Assembly: GCA_902777015.1 (NCBI GenBank)
Contig: CACYSA010000004.1
Location: forward strand, 1-60,829
Length of the DNA stretch: 60,829 bases
Direction of reading: 5' to 3'
Source of the DNA: an uncultured Erysipelotrichaceae bacterium
Lineage (GTDB): Bacteria > Bacillota_I > Bacilli_A > RFN20 > CAG-826
The notes beneath the pieces were generated by a model. The model saw only the letters and a list, made by a program, of their open reading frames with translations, had not been told where the DNA came from and ran no database searches. The position numbers and the translations under genes are program-made. This document shows positions 18,401-26,858 of this stretch, piece after piece (within the stretch, counting starts at the first letter, position 1; every line of letters starts with the position of its first letter).

Positions 18401-18667
18401 AATTCTGATCGTTCTCTTTTTACAGGAAATTTACAAGGAAATATAAAATTTAACTATGTTACATATGACAATTTAGCTGAAGGGCTGAATGGTAAATTTG
18501 AAATTACGACAGATTATTTAAGTGCTATTCTGCACGCGGCAGTTAACAATTATATGCCTAATATTTCGACAGATAATACAAATCCAGACGCTCCTAAAGA
18601 TTTTATTATCTCATTGTTCGGTAGAGAAGGCGCCGTTGGCGATCCAACGATTGTCTATTCACCGTGA
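15446..18667 (+). CDS. Large exported surface protein with beta-helix-like N-terminal domain
   Basis: A 1073-residue protein. The signal-like N-terminus (MKKTGKVIPSILIAF, ending ASIALFVKRAKSNG) lacks the A-W-F motif of its neighbours, so cleavage may differ or it may remain anchored. The block GRGTLADPYVI, then RHLYNLSRLQALGVYG, parallels the opening of the giant protein at 8463 and starts a predicted repetitive beta domain (EIKNLKVYASPEDAGLFGYI). No enzyme motif is seen. GGAGAG precedes ATG 15446. It ends with TGA, evidence that TGA is a stop in this organism. Third gene of operon 2. Confidence 0.82.
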   Translation: MKKTGKVIPSILIAFSTVTMCLAVGASIALFVKRAKSNGTAGEVSLRSYYECGRGTLADPYVITRPRHLYNLSRLQALGVYGKKTYFALGKVDLGGVDSNGVPMCYVDETDQQKPYLDMSNSNSTNNPINAIGSEALPFYGEFWGQNCEIKNLKVYASPEDAGLFGYIAHGSVVKDLFLTNVTINASGYTAEYANLYGPDSTLSNGTKFIYTPYKIELDENDDPVTVVDTANVTNFDKDSAESKAAYFYVSYEDGEGNPAFKYDSYNAQGTIPPTISINSPPSQTYTYSSLISGDLIKYDESGNIVPNLERVFEFFGSKRPASGSPGEDAAYPIQASSIASLIVSSVDDYGLKHSKVIMTLEFDFTLSSKNADFISMDVYVGKEHNNNIGLLIGHCDGTAKDCYVCGGAFELNNGDSSYYKVANGSSLGLIGLVGGTVENIVAKEADVSSGFGKDIGVLDFTTVYKDIINSNSFNGSQTYNGGEKGVTYNPISTSKYLPYLRKDNSSSTTYKYVTKEANTVSFKGQEVISNTDLGVFTIATEAGTSGTNADSGLSLTSSIVRTEDVSIGDNEDYYIYYATGEYNRKVYDDYGVTYDTYREAFNSDKPNIMLPGYHFPNSEQLTKDSFDIREQRQNYFVRFKLDPSYRKSNGFYFSDVDPASDGGKFMANYFNYKLVDQNNVHIANGRPECGVMLKDSMNLQIRSFSASFGTPDLSYSSGDSPYASSLTSNGVNYVSNMVNFEVLTDFANVTVVAAPVASGNDIGKKGASLGVYRINDGTGEEPNEFANGFYQRAYNKPDYAFFMPDDNHLAYFDYRVNQERSGDNKGEIGVYSSAGAWTEATYETNATVPKNYQTANATAPIEYGYESGKTRLFAHTFYLPRGRYYLGSATGTHSGVSSQTNCKIYYVCAQGQEEGQLGFKDNVFSSNDVVERIDFTKGPRFNPDGSTNIYLDTVDRYTPASPLVINEKAVSHMLQNQRCYVVLVNSDRSLFTGNLQGNIKFNYVTYDNLAEGLNGKFEITTDYLSAILHAAVNNYMPNISTDNTNPDAPKDFIISLFGREGAVGDPTIVYSP

Positions 18668-18681
18668 TTGGAGGTATTAAC

Positions 18682-21600
18682 ATGAAAAAGAATTCTTTAA
18701 GATTACTTAAAACCATTGTGTTCGGTCTTGCTTTAGCTTCTTTGGGTGGGCTTATTTCTTGTGGTTCTGATGTAAACTATTTTCGTGGAAAAATTAGTCC
18801 AAAATTTATATTAAATGGCGAAGCAGTCGCTGATGATTCTAAATTCATCTATTACTCGATTGATGGTGGTGCATCTTATGCTGTAGCGCTAAAAGAAACC
18901 GCTAAGGCAAGCACTAATTCGTTAACGATTCCAAGCACTTTTGACCAAGACGGGAACGGAACAACATACACTCCAAAGAATGTAACTGGAATTTGGAGAA
19001 ATGGTTTTGAGGGATGCAAAGCGAAAACTATTTCGATTCCGACTACAATTACGGTAATTGACTATGAGGCTTTTATGGGATGTAAAGTAGAATCTTTAAC
19101 TATTCCATATACTGTTAACCAAATTGGAAATGGCGCTTTCTATTCGTGTAGAGAAGTCGCAACAGTAAGATTCCAAAATAGTAGTGCTAGTGTTTCAGGA
19201 ACATCAGAAGCCTGCAACTGTATAGATACTACAGCACCATCTGCTCAACCCACACCGTCAACGTTGACTACTATCCCTGATTTTTGTTTTTTAAATTGTC
19301 CAAAGATGACTGAGTTAGTCCTTCCGTCTTCTATAACAACAATTGGCATAGAAGCATTTAATGGTTGCTCATTGCTTGCGTCAACATTGGCTTTTGAAAA
19401 TATTCACACTATTTCATCGCGTGCATTTCAAGGGTGCAGTTCTTTGTCTTCCGTCTTCCTTCCTTCTATATTTCTTTCCACGAACGGCACTATAGCCCCA
19501 TTAGCTTTTAATAATTGTAAAGAAGATTTGATGTTCTATTTCTCGGCGGCTAAACTAAGCGATATCACTGAGTGGGCTTCTCGTAATCCTAATTGGGGAT
19601 GGTACAAAGAAACAGGTGATCCAAACAGCTATTCATACAATGTTGATGAAAATAATCGTCTTGATGGTGGTGCTCATTCTAGTGCTGACTGGGTTTATTC
19701 AACCAGCGGTACTGGCGACAATATTTCGGTGAAGATTATTAAATATATTGGACCAACAAAACAAAATAACGCTAATATTAAGTTTTTATCAATTCCAGAT
19801 CATCTTCCGACTGATAATCTTAAACAACCAGTAAGATTTATTGATAATAACGCATTGTCATCTGTCAAAGGCATCATAGAACGCCTTTATTTGCCTACGA
19901 CTTTAAGAGTCATTAATAAGGAGATGTTTAATGCGCAATATACTAAACTTATTTCTATTGATAGTAATTTGAATTGTTCAAATGATCTTACCGCTATTAA
20001 TGAAGGAACTTTTAGAAACAAAATACAATTAAGTGATTTAACAGATTTAGAAGTTATTGGTGATAAGGCATTTTTAGATTTAAAACTAGCCTCTTCAATC
20101 AAATATGTTCATTTACCATATTCGCTGAAATATGTTGGCAACTCTGCGTTTGGAACACAGAGCGCTAACAAATTTAGCGGAGTAACTGAATTAAAATGGA
20201 ACTATGATGAGCAAAAGTCTCAGCTTATAGCAATTGGCAGAGATGCTTTTTATAGAATGGGAAATACTAGTAATGGTGATGTTAGTAAAACACCAACCAT
20301 TGTTCGTCGAATTGATCCAAATAATAACCCTCCAACAACGCCAAAATATTCATTAACAACCCTAATTTTACCAAAAACTTTTGCCCATACTGGTATGAGT
20401 GGTGACGATAAGAACAACGGCAAAAAAATAGCGGGCAATGTGAATATTCTTGATTCTACAGCAAAAGCTGGGGACCACGCTTTTGCTGGCTGTCCTTTGA
20501 TTAGTAAAATTATTATTAAAGGAAGCACCCAAGAAATGTTGGCTAGTGGAACAGCTATTGATCCATATACATCAAATCTTCATTTTGATGTAGAGACATT
20601 TGTTGGAACAGAATCATTAAGAACCATTGTTATCGAAGAAAGAAAAGGGCGTAGCGTTGTATTCCATACCCAAAACGGAAACTGGAACGAACCATGCATA
20701 GGTTGGAACTCTGGAAGATTTAATAACGATTTTACAGGTGATCCTAATCTCCAAACCATCGTCCTTCCGAATAAACATACAACATTGATGGTTCAAAAAT
20801 ATGCATTTCAAGGGAATTCTCGTGCGGCTATTTATCTCTCGTCCACTAGGGCTAATGTTCTTGTAAACACTAATTCTGATGGTAATACTGTAAGAAATAA
20901 TCCTTCCAACGGAAAGGGTGGTACAGTTAATGATAGTAACTATTGGAGATTAATTGGAAACGAAGAATTTGAGAATTCAGTTAATGGTAATGGTGGCAAC
21001 GTTGCTTATGGTTATATAGGCTATTGCTTTTCTGAAGATGTCAGAGATAGTACAAAAACAGTCACTAACAAATTCGGACTTAACCAACAAATTCCGGTTT
21101 ATGAAAACGTTCACTACTATGAAGAAATTAAAGATGGTAATACCACCCTTACTACTGTTGAGGTAAAGAGTGGAGAGGCACAAAACCCTAAAGATTTAAT
21201 AATCGATGGTAAATGTGCATATGTTTGTGATGGATTGTCTGGAGAGTCAGGTAACGCTGTGATGTCTAAATATTTATACGATAATTACGATGCCACCTCA
21301 AGTGGCACAGTTACTGCCGTTGTGAAAAAAACAATCAAAAATTATCAAAATAAAGATCGCACTGTTAACGAAATTGGCGAATCCGCTTTTTCCGCTTGCT
21401 TCTGCGACTACGCTAGTTATCACGGTAATGTGTCAGAAGTATTGGTTCCCGATACCATTACAAAAATTGGTGATTATGCGTTTATGCGAGCTTATGGGGT
21501 AAGAAAGATAACTGCATATAAAAATGATCCTGCAACGCCAGAAAGCGACTATACGATGCCTTCTTCTTTAAATGAAATTGGGAAACACGCATTTGCTTTC

Positions 21601-23799
21601 TGCAATGTTGAAGCTTTCTTAAAAATACCAGATGATTGCCTCTTTTATGAGAACAAGTATCAATTAGGAGAAAATGATTATACAACATCGGCATTCACAA
21701 ATAATTTTTCTCTTAGAAGAATTACTTTCGCGCCACCAGACGAGCCGCCAGAAAGTGGTGAACAAGATTCTGAATATGAATCAACATATTATTCTGTGAC
21801 ACATTATGAGCATTCTAATAACGTGCAGTATACGTCTGCTCTATATTCAAAATCAACAGAATACAATGACAATAGGCTTCTTCTTGTCTTGTATAGGGAT
21901 TATGCCGATAAAACAAAACAATCTGAAGATGTTCAACCAACAGCAGTTGATTCTGTTACGATGGGTGTCTTTAATGGCGGATATAAAACAAAACCTTGTT
22001 TATATGGAGCTTTTAAAATGGGTTACTGGATTGATTCACTAACTCTTGGTGAGCCTACTGAATCAGCCGCTAATTCAAGCGAATATTTGATGCAACCTTA
22101 TTTTTCTGGAATTGTTAAGAGAACGTCTTCATCAAGTTGGGAAGACCAATATCTTTATTTATATAATGACTACACTGTAGAAAAAAGCTATACCTCAGCT
22201 GTCTGCGATTTAAAAGTAGTTAACGTTAATTTGACATCAGGTTTGAATCTTCAATCATATGCATTTGAAGGTTGTGAGAACTATTCGAAAATGGGTTTAC
22301 CACAAAGCGCGGGTGCAATAATTCCTGATGGCGTTTTTAAAGATACTAACGATTTGGCTTTCGTAGTACCAAATAATGAGTCAGGGACACAATCGAAAGA
22401 ATGTACCGGAGGAGAAATAGACTTAACATACACAAAATATTCTGGTATTGGTGCAGAAACTTTCAAACAGAGTGCGTTTACTTCTTTGATAGCTCCAATT
22501 ACAGATGATTTCTCTGTTGGAGAAAGTGCTTTTGAAAACTGCTCTGGCATGACATCGATTGACTTTTCAAATGTTAAAGGTGATGTAACTATCGGTAGCA
22601 ATGCCTTTAAGGACTGTTCAAATCTTGAAACCATTAATTTTAACTGTACTGATAATAATGTCAGCTCTACCAAAACTATTACTATCGATGCACACGCATT
22701 CGATGGTTGCACTAGCTTAAAGAGTATTAATTTCAGCAGTGGCGTGACCATTTCTATCGGTGCTTCAGCTTTTTCTGGAGCAGCTATTGATTCTTCTGGC
22801 GCTGGCTTCACGTGGCCAGAGAGCACAAATAGTGTAGATGTAAATATTTCATTTGGAGCAAGTGCTTTTTCTGAATGTGAATTTGAATCTGGCGTTTTAA
22901 CATTACCAAAAGATCTAACTTCAATTGGTAATAACTGTTTCCAAGGGTGCGACAGCATAACTACTGTTACTGCGACTGGAGACTTAACAAAATTAGAAGC
23001 GTTACCATATTATTCTTTTCAGGGATGTACTTCTTTATCAGCTTTTGATTTCTCAAAATTTACAAATTTGACCACGATAGGCAATTATGCTTTCCAAATG
23101 ACGTCATCTAGCCATCCAAGTATTACTGCGAATGCAACATTGAATCTGCCTAGTTCTTTAACTTTCATTGGTACTAATGCTTTTGAATACACTGGGATTG
23201 TTAATGTTTATATTAATTCATCTTCAATAACGCTAGGACAATATTGTTTTAGAAACTGTACAAGTCTTCAATTGGTATATTTTAATAATCCAGATTGCAC
23301 TTGGGGTCCAGATTCAGGAGGCAACTATTCAGGCGGATACTTTAATGGCTGTACAAGCCTAACGGAGTTGTGGTTACCATCTAATGGACCAGCTGTAGAC
23401 AACAATTGTTCCGCATCTTTCGTTTGGGGTGCTGCTTCGTCAGGTATTATTTACGCCAATGCTTCATATTCAACTACAACTGGACCATGGAGACTTTACG
23501 CTGGTACCTCATCTTTATTAAACATCGCATTCAATATCACAGATGTTGATGACTTATACAATAGTGATACAGGTGATTTCTTAATCACAGGTACAGATAC
23601 AACAAAGACATTCTGGATGTTTAATCCCGATAATCCAACAGATTCTAGCCATAGCAATGTATTATACCTTGGCTATGTCGAAGCGCATGACGATACAACA
23701 AAGGCCATTCATTTCAGTGGAGGCTACACATTAGAAAGTGATGGGACATTAGTAGTTGAATCATTGAGCGCCTTTAACACAAGATTCAATCTTATTTAA
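18682..23799 (+). CDS. BspA-type leucine-rich-repeat surface lipoprotein
   Basis: A 1705-residue lipoprotein. The signal peptide ends GGLISC, with the Cys as lipid attachment site. Most of the chain is LRR_5/BspA-like repeats of the form I-x-x-x-A-F-x-x-C-x-x-L-x-x-I-x-[IL]-P. Examples are AFMGCKVESLTIP, AFKDCSNLETINF and NCFQGCDSITTVTA. They are dense at both ends and interrupted by longer linkers in the middle. BspA-like proteins mediate attachment to host or bacterial partners. GGAGG precedes ATG 18682. It is the last gene of operon 2 and is followed by a terminator. Surface adhesion is the likely role; the ligand is unknown. Confidence 0.92.
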   Translation: MKKNSLRLLKTIVFGLALASLGGLISCGSDVNYFRGKISPKFILNGEAVADDSKFIYYSIDGGASYAVALKETAKASTNSLTIPSTFDQDGNGTTYTPKNVTGIWRNGFEGCKAKTISIPTTITVIDYEAFMGCKVESLTIPYTVNQIGNGAFYSCREVATVRFQNSSASVSGTSEACNCIDTTAPSAQPTPSTLTTIPDFCFLNCPKMTELVLPSSITTIGIEAFNGCSLLASTLAFENIHTISSRAFQGCSSLSSVFLPSIFLSTNGTIAPLAFNNCKEDLMFYFSAAKLSDITEWASRNPNWGWYKETGDPNSYSYNVDENNRLDGGAHSSADWVYSTSGTGDNISVKIIKYIGPTKQNNANIKFLSIPDHLPTDNLKQPVRFIDNNALSSVKGIIERLYLPTTLRVINKEMFNAQYTKLISIDSNLNCSNDLTAINEGTFRNKIQLSDLTDLEVIGDKAFLDLKLASSIKYVHLPYSLKYVGNSAFGTQSANKFSGVTELKWNYDEQKSQLIAIGRDAFYRMGNTSNGDVSKTPTIVRRIDPNNNPPTTPKYSLTTLILPKTFAHTGMSGDDKNNGKKIAGNVNILDSTAKAGDHAFAGCPLISKIIIKGSTQEMLASGTAIDPYTSNLHFDVETFVGTESLRTIVIEERKGRSVVFHTQNGNWNEPCIGWNSGRFNNDFTGDPNLQTIVLPNKHTTLMVQKYAFQGNSRAAIYLSSTRANVLVNTNSDGNTVRNNPSNGKGGTVNDSNYWRLIGNEEFENSVNGNGGNVAYGYIGYCFSEDVRDSTKTVTNKFGLNQQIPVYENVHYYEEIKDGNTTLTTVEVKSGEAQNPKDLIIDGKCAYVCDGLSGESGNAVMSKYLYDNYDATSSGTVTAVVKKTIKNYQNKDRTVNEIGESAFSACFCDYASYHGNVSEVLVPDTITKIGDYAFMRAYGVRKITAYKNDPATPESDYTMPSSLNEIGKHAFAFCNVEAFLKIPDDCLFYENKYQLGENDYTTSAFTNNFSLRRITFAPPDEPPESGEQDSEYESTYYSVTHYEHSNNVQYTSALYSKSTEYNDNRLLLVLYRDYADKTKQSEDVQPTAVDSVTMGVFNGGYKTKPCLYGAFKMGYWIDSLTLGEPTESAANSSEYLMQPYFSGIVKRTSSSSWEDQYLYLYNDYTVEKSYTSAVCDLKVVNVNLTSGLNLQSYAFEGCENYSKMGLPQSAGAIIPDGVFKDTNDLAFVVPNNESGTQSKECTGGEIDLTYTKYSGIGAETFKQSAFTSLIAPITDDFSVGESAFENCSGMTSIDFSNVKGDVTIGSNAFKDCSNLETINFNCTDNNVSSTKTITIDAHAFDGCTSLKSINFSSGVTISIGASAFSGAAIDSSGAGFTWPESTNSVDVNISFGASAFSECEFESGVLTLPKDLTSIGNNCFQGCDSITTVTATGDLTKLEALPYYSFQGCTSLSAFDFSKFTNLTTIGNYAFQMTSSSHPSITANATLNLPSSLTFIGTNAFEYTGIVNVYINSSSITLGQYCFRNCTSLQLVYFNNPDCTWGPDSGGNYSGGYFNGCTSLTELWLPSNGPAVDNNCSASFVWGAASSGIIYANASYSTTTGPWRLYAGTSSLLNIAFNITDVDDLYNSDTGDFLITGTDTTKTFWMFNPDNPTDSSHSNVLYLGYVEAHDDTTKAIHFSGGYTLESDGTLVVESLSAFNTRFNLI

Positions 23800-23819
23800 T
23801 ACTCACTTATTAACAAAGA

Positions 23820-23865
23820 AGATCTTCCTTATTTCACTTTAAAACGATTAGGAAAGATCTTTTCT
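23820..23865 (+). terminator. Intrinsic terminator of operon 2
   Basis: AGATCTTCC (23820-23828) pairs imperfectly with GGAAAGATCT (23851-23860), followed by TTTTCT. The stretch 23866-24010 shows no coding or RNA feature that I can support. Confidence 0.75.
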
Positions 23866-24011
23866 AAAGGAACGCGCGCACGCTAATATTTCTTTTAAGC
23901 ATTTCCTAAAATGAACAACAATCACTGTTAAGCAAGGCAACTAATCAACATTCTTTTGAAATTTATCCACTGTAAATAGAAACATATTCAAAGAATATGA
24001 AAAAAAATAAT

Positions 24012-24149
24012 TTGACACTAAAACAGTATTATTTTAAACTATAAATGCAAAGCTAAATCGATAAGAAAGTCCCAAGTCTTATTGACGACAAGTGATGCAA
24101 AAACCTATCATCCACTCAGTTTAGATATAAGTTGAGTGATTTTGTCGTC
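24012..24149 (+). promoter_or_regulatory. Promoter and structured leader RNA of the TasA-like gene
   Basis: A strong promoter (TTGACA 24012-24017, 17-base spacer, TAAACT 24035-24040) is followed by a leader of two folded units. The first is a hairpin ATAAGA/TCTTAT at about 24061-24082. The second is a closed domain with GACGACAA (24084-24091) pairing TTGTCGTC (24142-24149), enclosing GATG/CATC and CACTCA/TGAGTG (24113-24118/24133-24138), a probable three-way junction. AAGGAG follows at 24153. It does not match a riboswitch class I recognise. Confidence 0.65.
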
Positions 24150-24172
24150 TATAAGGAGTTTAAATAAATTTT

Positions 24173-25042
24173 ATGAAAAAGACAAAAATTATAATTCCTG
24201 CAATGGGAATGTTGCTCTTATCAACAGCAGCTTCCGTTACTGGAACTGTTGCATGGTTCTCTATGAACAATTCTGTATCTGCTACTGGTATGGAATTAAA
24301 AGTTAAAGCTGATGATGGTATTTTAATTTCTACTTCAGCTAAATCAGTTTGGGCAGATTCTGCAGAATCTGCAATCCCAGCTGCCACCTTATTGCCAACA
24401 AGTGCTGCCGCTATTGCAAGCCCAGCATTTGTTAGTGCGAATAGTACTAATGCTGATGAAGCTCAAGGCAACCAAGCATTGGCTAAATACAACGATTTAA
24501 GTTTAAGTTGGTCAGTTTCTGCTACTACTGAAGGTGTTGGATATGTTGAAGCATCCAGCCCAGCTAACTCCACTTTTGATGCCGCTGATCATGCTTACGT
24601 TTTATTAACAAAGTACTATATTAGATCATCTGGCGCTACAATTACTCAACAGGATGAAGAAACTTTATTGTATGTTAGTGATGTTGCTGCTACTGCTACA
24701 GGAACTTTAAACAAAGTTGACAACTCATTGAGAGTTCTTGTTGTTGTGGGCTCTGATGCCTTCATCTATGCTCCACTTAAAGATGTTGCTTCTGGCACAA
24801 CAACAATGTCTTATACTTGGAAAGCCACAACTGCTGTTGCTGCTAAAGCACCAGATGTTTATGATGTAGCTTGCCCATCTGTAACTACTATATCTCACTT
24901 ACCTGCTAGTGCTTTAGAAGTTAAGATTTATTGCTATTTCGAAGGTGAGGATGTTAACTGTAAATCAACAAATATTTCAGGCATCGAAATGAATGATTTA
25001 GAAGTAACAGTTAATTTTGCTTCCGTCACTAAACACGCTTAG
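24173..25042 (+). CDS. TasA-like SipW-type fibre subunit (candidate major subunit)
   Basis: A 289-residue exported protein. The signal MKKTKIIIPAMG ends with TGTVAWFSMNNSVSATGMEL, a textbook SipW-dependent region. The mature chain is Ala/Ser/Thr-rich and contains NSLRVLVVVGSDAF. Near the C-terminus is KIYCYFEGEDVNCKS, similar to the conserved end of TasA/camelysin-like proteins. It has its own strong promoter, structured leader and terminator, separate from the c-di-GMP operons. Biased, simple composition and strong signals suggest abundant production. I infer that it is the main filament protein and that the other SipW-type proteins are accessory or tip components. Confidence 0.82.
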   Translation: MKKTKIIIPAMGMLLLSTAASVTGTVAWFSMNNSVSATGMELKVKADDGILISTSAKSVWADSAESAIPAATLLPTSAAAIASPAFVSANSTNADEAQGNQALAKYNDLSLSWSVSATTEGVGYVEASSPANSTFDAADHAYVLLTKYYIRSSGATITQQDEETLLYVSDVAATATGTLNKVDNSLRVLVVVGSDAFIYAPLKDVASGTTTMSYTWKATTAVAAKAPDVYDVACPSVTTISHLPASALEVKIYCYFEGEDVNCKSTNISGIEMNDLEVTVNFASVTKHA

Positions 25043-25080
25043 ACCAAACAATAACTTACATAATTGAGTTATTTAAGATT

Positions 25081-25120
25081 AAGACCCTTTGCTGCTTTAT
25101 CGGCTAAAGGGTCTTTTTTA
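25081..25120 (+). terminator. Intrinsic terminator
   Basis: AAGACCCTTT (25081-25090) pairs perfectly with AAAGGGTCTT (25106-25115), followed by TTTT. It ends the TasA-like transcript. Confidence 0.92.
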
Positions 25121-25145
25121 ACATACAATTTAAATAATGAAATAG

Positions 25146-25174
25146 TTTACATTTTAATGTAATATCAATAAGAT
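25146..25174 (+). promoter_or_regulatory. Promoter with small palindrome
   Basis: TTTACA at 25146-25151, a 17-base spacer and TAAGAT at 25169-25174. The palindrome TACATTTTAATGTA overlaps the -35 and spacer and may be an operator. Confidence 0.45.
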
Positions 25175-25259
25175 ACTATACTTAACAAAAATACCTTTTG
25201 CTTTTTAAGAAAAGTATTATAAAATAAACTCACGTATAGGTAACGGATAACTATAGCTT

Positions 25260-25649
25260 ATGAAAAAATATAAAAAACCATTGATAATCGCTGTTGTGAT
25301 ATTGGATGTTGCATTGATTTCTTTCTTTTTAGTGATAAGTATCATGATTTTGATTACAGTTTCTAAATACAAAGGTCCGAATGAAGCGATCAATCATTCA
25401 AGTGGCTTAATTAAGGCTATACTCCAATTGCCACAGGTTGGAAGTTTCTTTGCTTTCGTAATGCCAATGTTCTTGGTTTTAGCTGGAAATATTATTGGCT
25501 TGATGCTTTATGTTAGAAAAACCACAAAGAAAGAACCAGCAAAGATTTCTGATCTTAGTGATGAACAAAAAGAGGCTCTCAGACAAGAACTCCTTAAAGA
25601 TCTCCAAGGTGGAAACAAAGAAGAGAAACCTGCTGAAGATAATAAATAG
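25260..25649 (+). CDS. Small hypothetical membrane protein
   Basis: A 129-residue protein with two hydrophobic segments (about residues 7-33 and 62-84) and a charged cytoplasmic-type tail (SDEQKEALRQELLKDLQGG, then Lys/Glu-rich). The tail resembles the C-terminus of the signal peptidase encoded at 35850 (SEEDKKRLKEQLLEEML). This may be a shared interaction helix in the two membrane proteins. It stands alone between two terminators and is not behind a riboswitch. The Shine-Dalgarno site is poor. The function is unknown; a helper role in the export or assembly locus is a guess from position. Confidence 0.72.
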   Translation: MKKYKKPLIIAVVILDVALISFFLVISIMILITVSKYKGPNEAINHSSGLIKAILQLPQVGSFFAFVMPMFLVLAGNIIGLMLYVRKTTKKEPAKISDLSDEQKEALRQELLKDLQGGNKEEKPAEDNK

Positions 25650-25650
25650 T

Positions 25651-25675
25651 AAAGGCGCGCAAGCGCTTTTTCTTT
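25651..25675 (+). terminator. Intrinsic terminator with GCAA tetraloop
   Basis: AAGGCGC, loop GCAA, GCGCTTTT and then TTCTTT, with the stem at 25652-25669. Confidence 0.85.
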
Positions 25676-25706
25676 AATTAAATTTGTTAATAAATTAAAA
25701 AACATA

Positions 25707-25735
25707 TTGCACTAGTTTTTTATTCGTGTTAATTT
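25707..25735 (+). promoter_or_regulatory. Promoter of surface operon 3
   Basis: TTGCAC at 25707-25712, a 17-base spacer and TAATTT at 25730-25735, immediately ahead of the riboswitch. Confidence 0.55.
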
Positions 25736-25740
25736 ATATA

Positions 25741-25927
25741 CGAGCAAAAAGCAAAACCGGAGCAATCCGGCGACGCAAAACTATAGGGTCTTATATAAGA
25801 TAGCCAGCAACCTCAACTAGTTTGATTTAGTTGAGGTTTTATAATCTTTATAAAGATAGCCAGTTGCCTTATGAGGGTAGTAGTAATTAACCCGCCATGA
25901 AAATTGGATGATAGGCACTGGCTTTTT
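25741..25927 (+). promoter_or_regulatory. Composite cyclic-di-GMP-I riboswitch with a duplicated 3' arm (operon 3)
   Basis: The layout is as at 12819. A GEMM-I 5' half (GCAAAACC, CCGG hairpin, GACGCAAAACTATAGGGTCTTA) leads to a first arm GATAGCCAG at 25799-25807. A perfect 11-base-pair hairpin AACCTCAACTA / TAGTTGAGGTT (25809-25819/25828-25838) with UUUUAUAAUC follows. The second arm GATAGCCAGTTGCC is at 25855-25868. The second arm can also form a terminator with GGCACTGGCT (25914-25923) ahead of TTTTT. c-di-GMP is predicted to activate the 16-kb operon that follows. From 25928 to 25997 there is only untranslated leader. Confidence 0.88.
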
Positions 25928-25997
25928 AATTACAATACCCATTGGGACAAACAACTTAAATCACATCTTGAAAGGGTAAGAGATTCACTTTTTAACT

Positions 25998-26858
25998 ATG
26001 TACGACAAATTGTTTGTAAGAAAAAGAAGAAGAAGAAGAATCGCAGCGCTTGTGACGATCATTTCATCGTTTGGCATTGCTTCTTTAGTTATTATTTCCT
26101 TCCTCGGTCGTAGCGTTGGTACGTTTACGGTTTCTTTAAACAATAGTGAAGTCAATTTAGCTTTATTAGAGAAAGAGAATTCCACAGCTTATTCCACCTA
26201 TCTTCGTATTAATGAAAGCGCTAAGTTCATTGAACATTCTTATGATTTCTTTAAATATAAGTTAGATGTCTTAGATGACGAAGAAACACCATACACCTAT
26301 GGTGAATTTGAACACACTTATCTTGATAAGACAACTGGTCAAATCAAAACAGGTACGTGCTTAGAATTCTTAAAGTACACATTCTATGTGAAGAACGTCG
26401 GAAGTAAAACTGCTTCTTACGACATGAAGATTAATATTGATGACCGTACAAGATCAGATGATAACACCGGTAGAAGTCTTGATGACACTCTCCGTGTTAT
26501 GGTTTTCGAAAACGAACCAGATAGTGGTGAACACAACTACTTGGTTTACGCTAAGAAAGCTGCTGAAAATAACATTGATAAAGATGGTAATAAGACAGAT
26601 AGAGAATTCATCTCTGATTTCGATCCATCATCTAACCGTGAAACGGATAAATATCCTTTAGCGGAAAGATTCTTAGATGGTAATACCATTGCTGAGTACA
26701 ATGTTTCAAACTTCATTAAGAATGAAATGAGAAGATATACAATCGTCATTTGGCTTGAAGGCGCTGATCCACAATCAAAGCCTGACGTCGATTACCCAGA
26801 AGGTGCAACACTCAAATTAGGAGTCGATATTTCTGCACATGAAAACGCCAATTCTTAA
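25998..26858 (+). CDS. Exported/anchored paralogue of the operon 3 fibre subunits
   Basis: A 286-residue protein. A very basic start (RKRRRRR) and one hydrophobic segment (about residues 16-37) lack the A-W-F motif, so it may stay membrane-anchored as a base or terminator subunit. The mature chain shares the pattern of the next four products. It has SLDDTLRVMVF, then an EF-hand-like DKDGNKTD, then a C-terminal strand IVIWLEGADPQ. It is the first gene of operon 3, behind the third c-di-GMP riboswitch. The next gene starts 20 bases inside its 3' end. The role as an assembly component is inferred. Confidence 0.8.
   Translation: MYDKLFVRKRRRRRIAALVTIISSFGIASLVIISFLGRSVGTFTVSLNNSEVNLALLEKENSTAYSTYLRINESAKFIEHSYDFFKYKLDVLDDEETPYTYGEFEHTYLDKTTGQIKTGTCLEFLKYTFYVKNVGSKTASYDMKINIDDRTRSDDNTGRSLDDTLRVMVFENEPDSGEHNYLVYAKKAAENNIDKDGNKTDREFISDFDPSSNRETDKYPLAERFLDGNTIAEYNVSNFIKNEMRRYTIVIWLEGADPQSKPDVDYPEGATLKLGVDISAHENANS

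Noticed and set aside
22281..22958. Long open frame on the minus strand (225 codons)
   Set aside because: It lies wholly inside the LRR lipoprotein gene, has no ribosome binding site, and its composition mirrors the repeat codons of the real gene.
24084..24149. Fourth c-di-GMP riboswitch (GEMM-I or GEMM-II)
   Set aside because: The stretch GACGACAAGTGATGCAAAAACC superficially recalls GACGCAAA, but the P2 hairpin, GGGTCT and GATAGCC elements are all missing.
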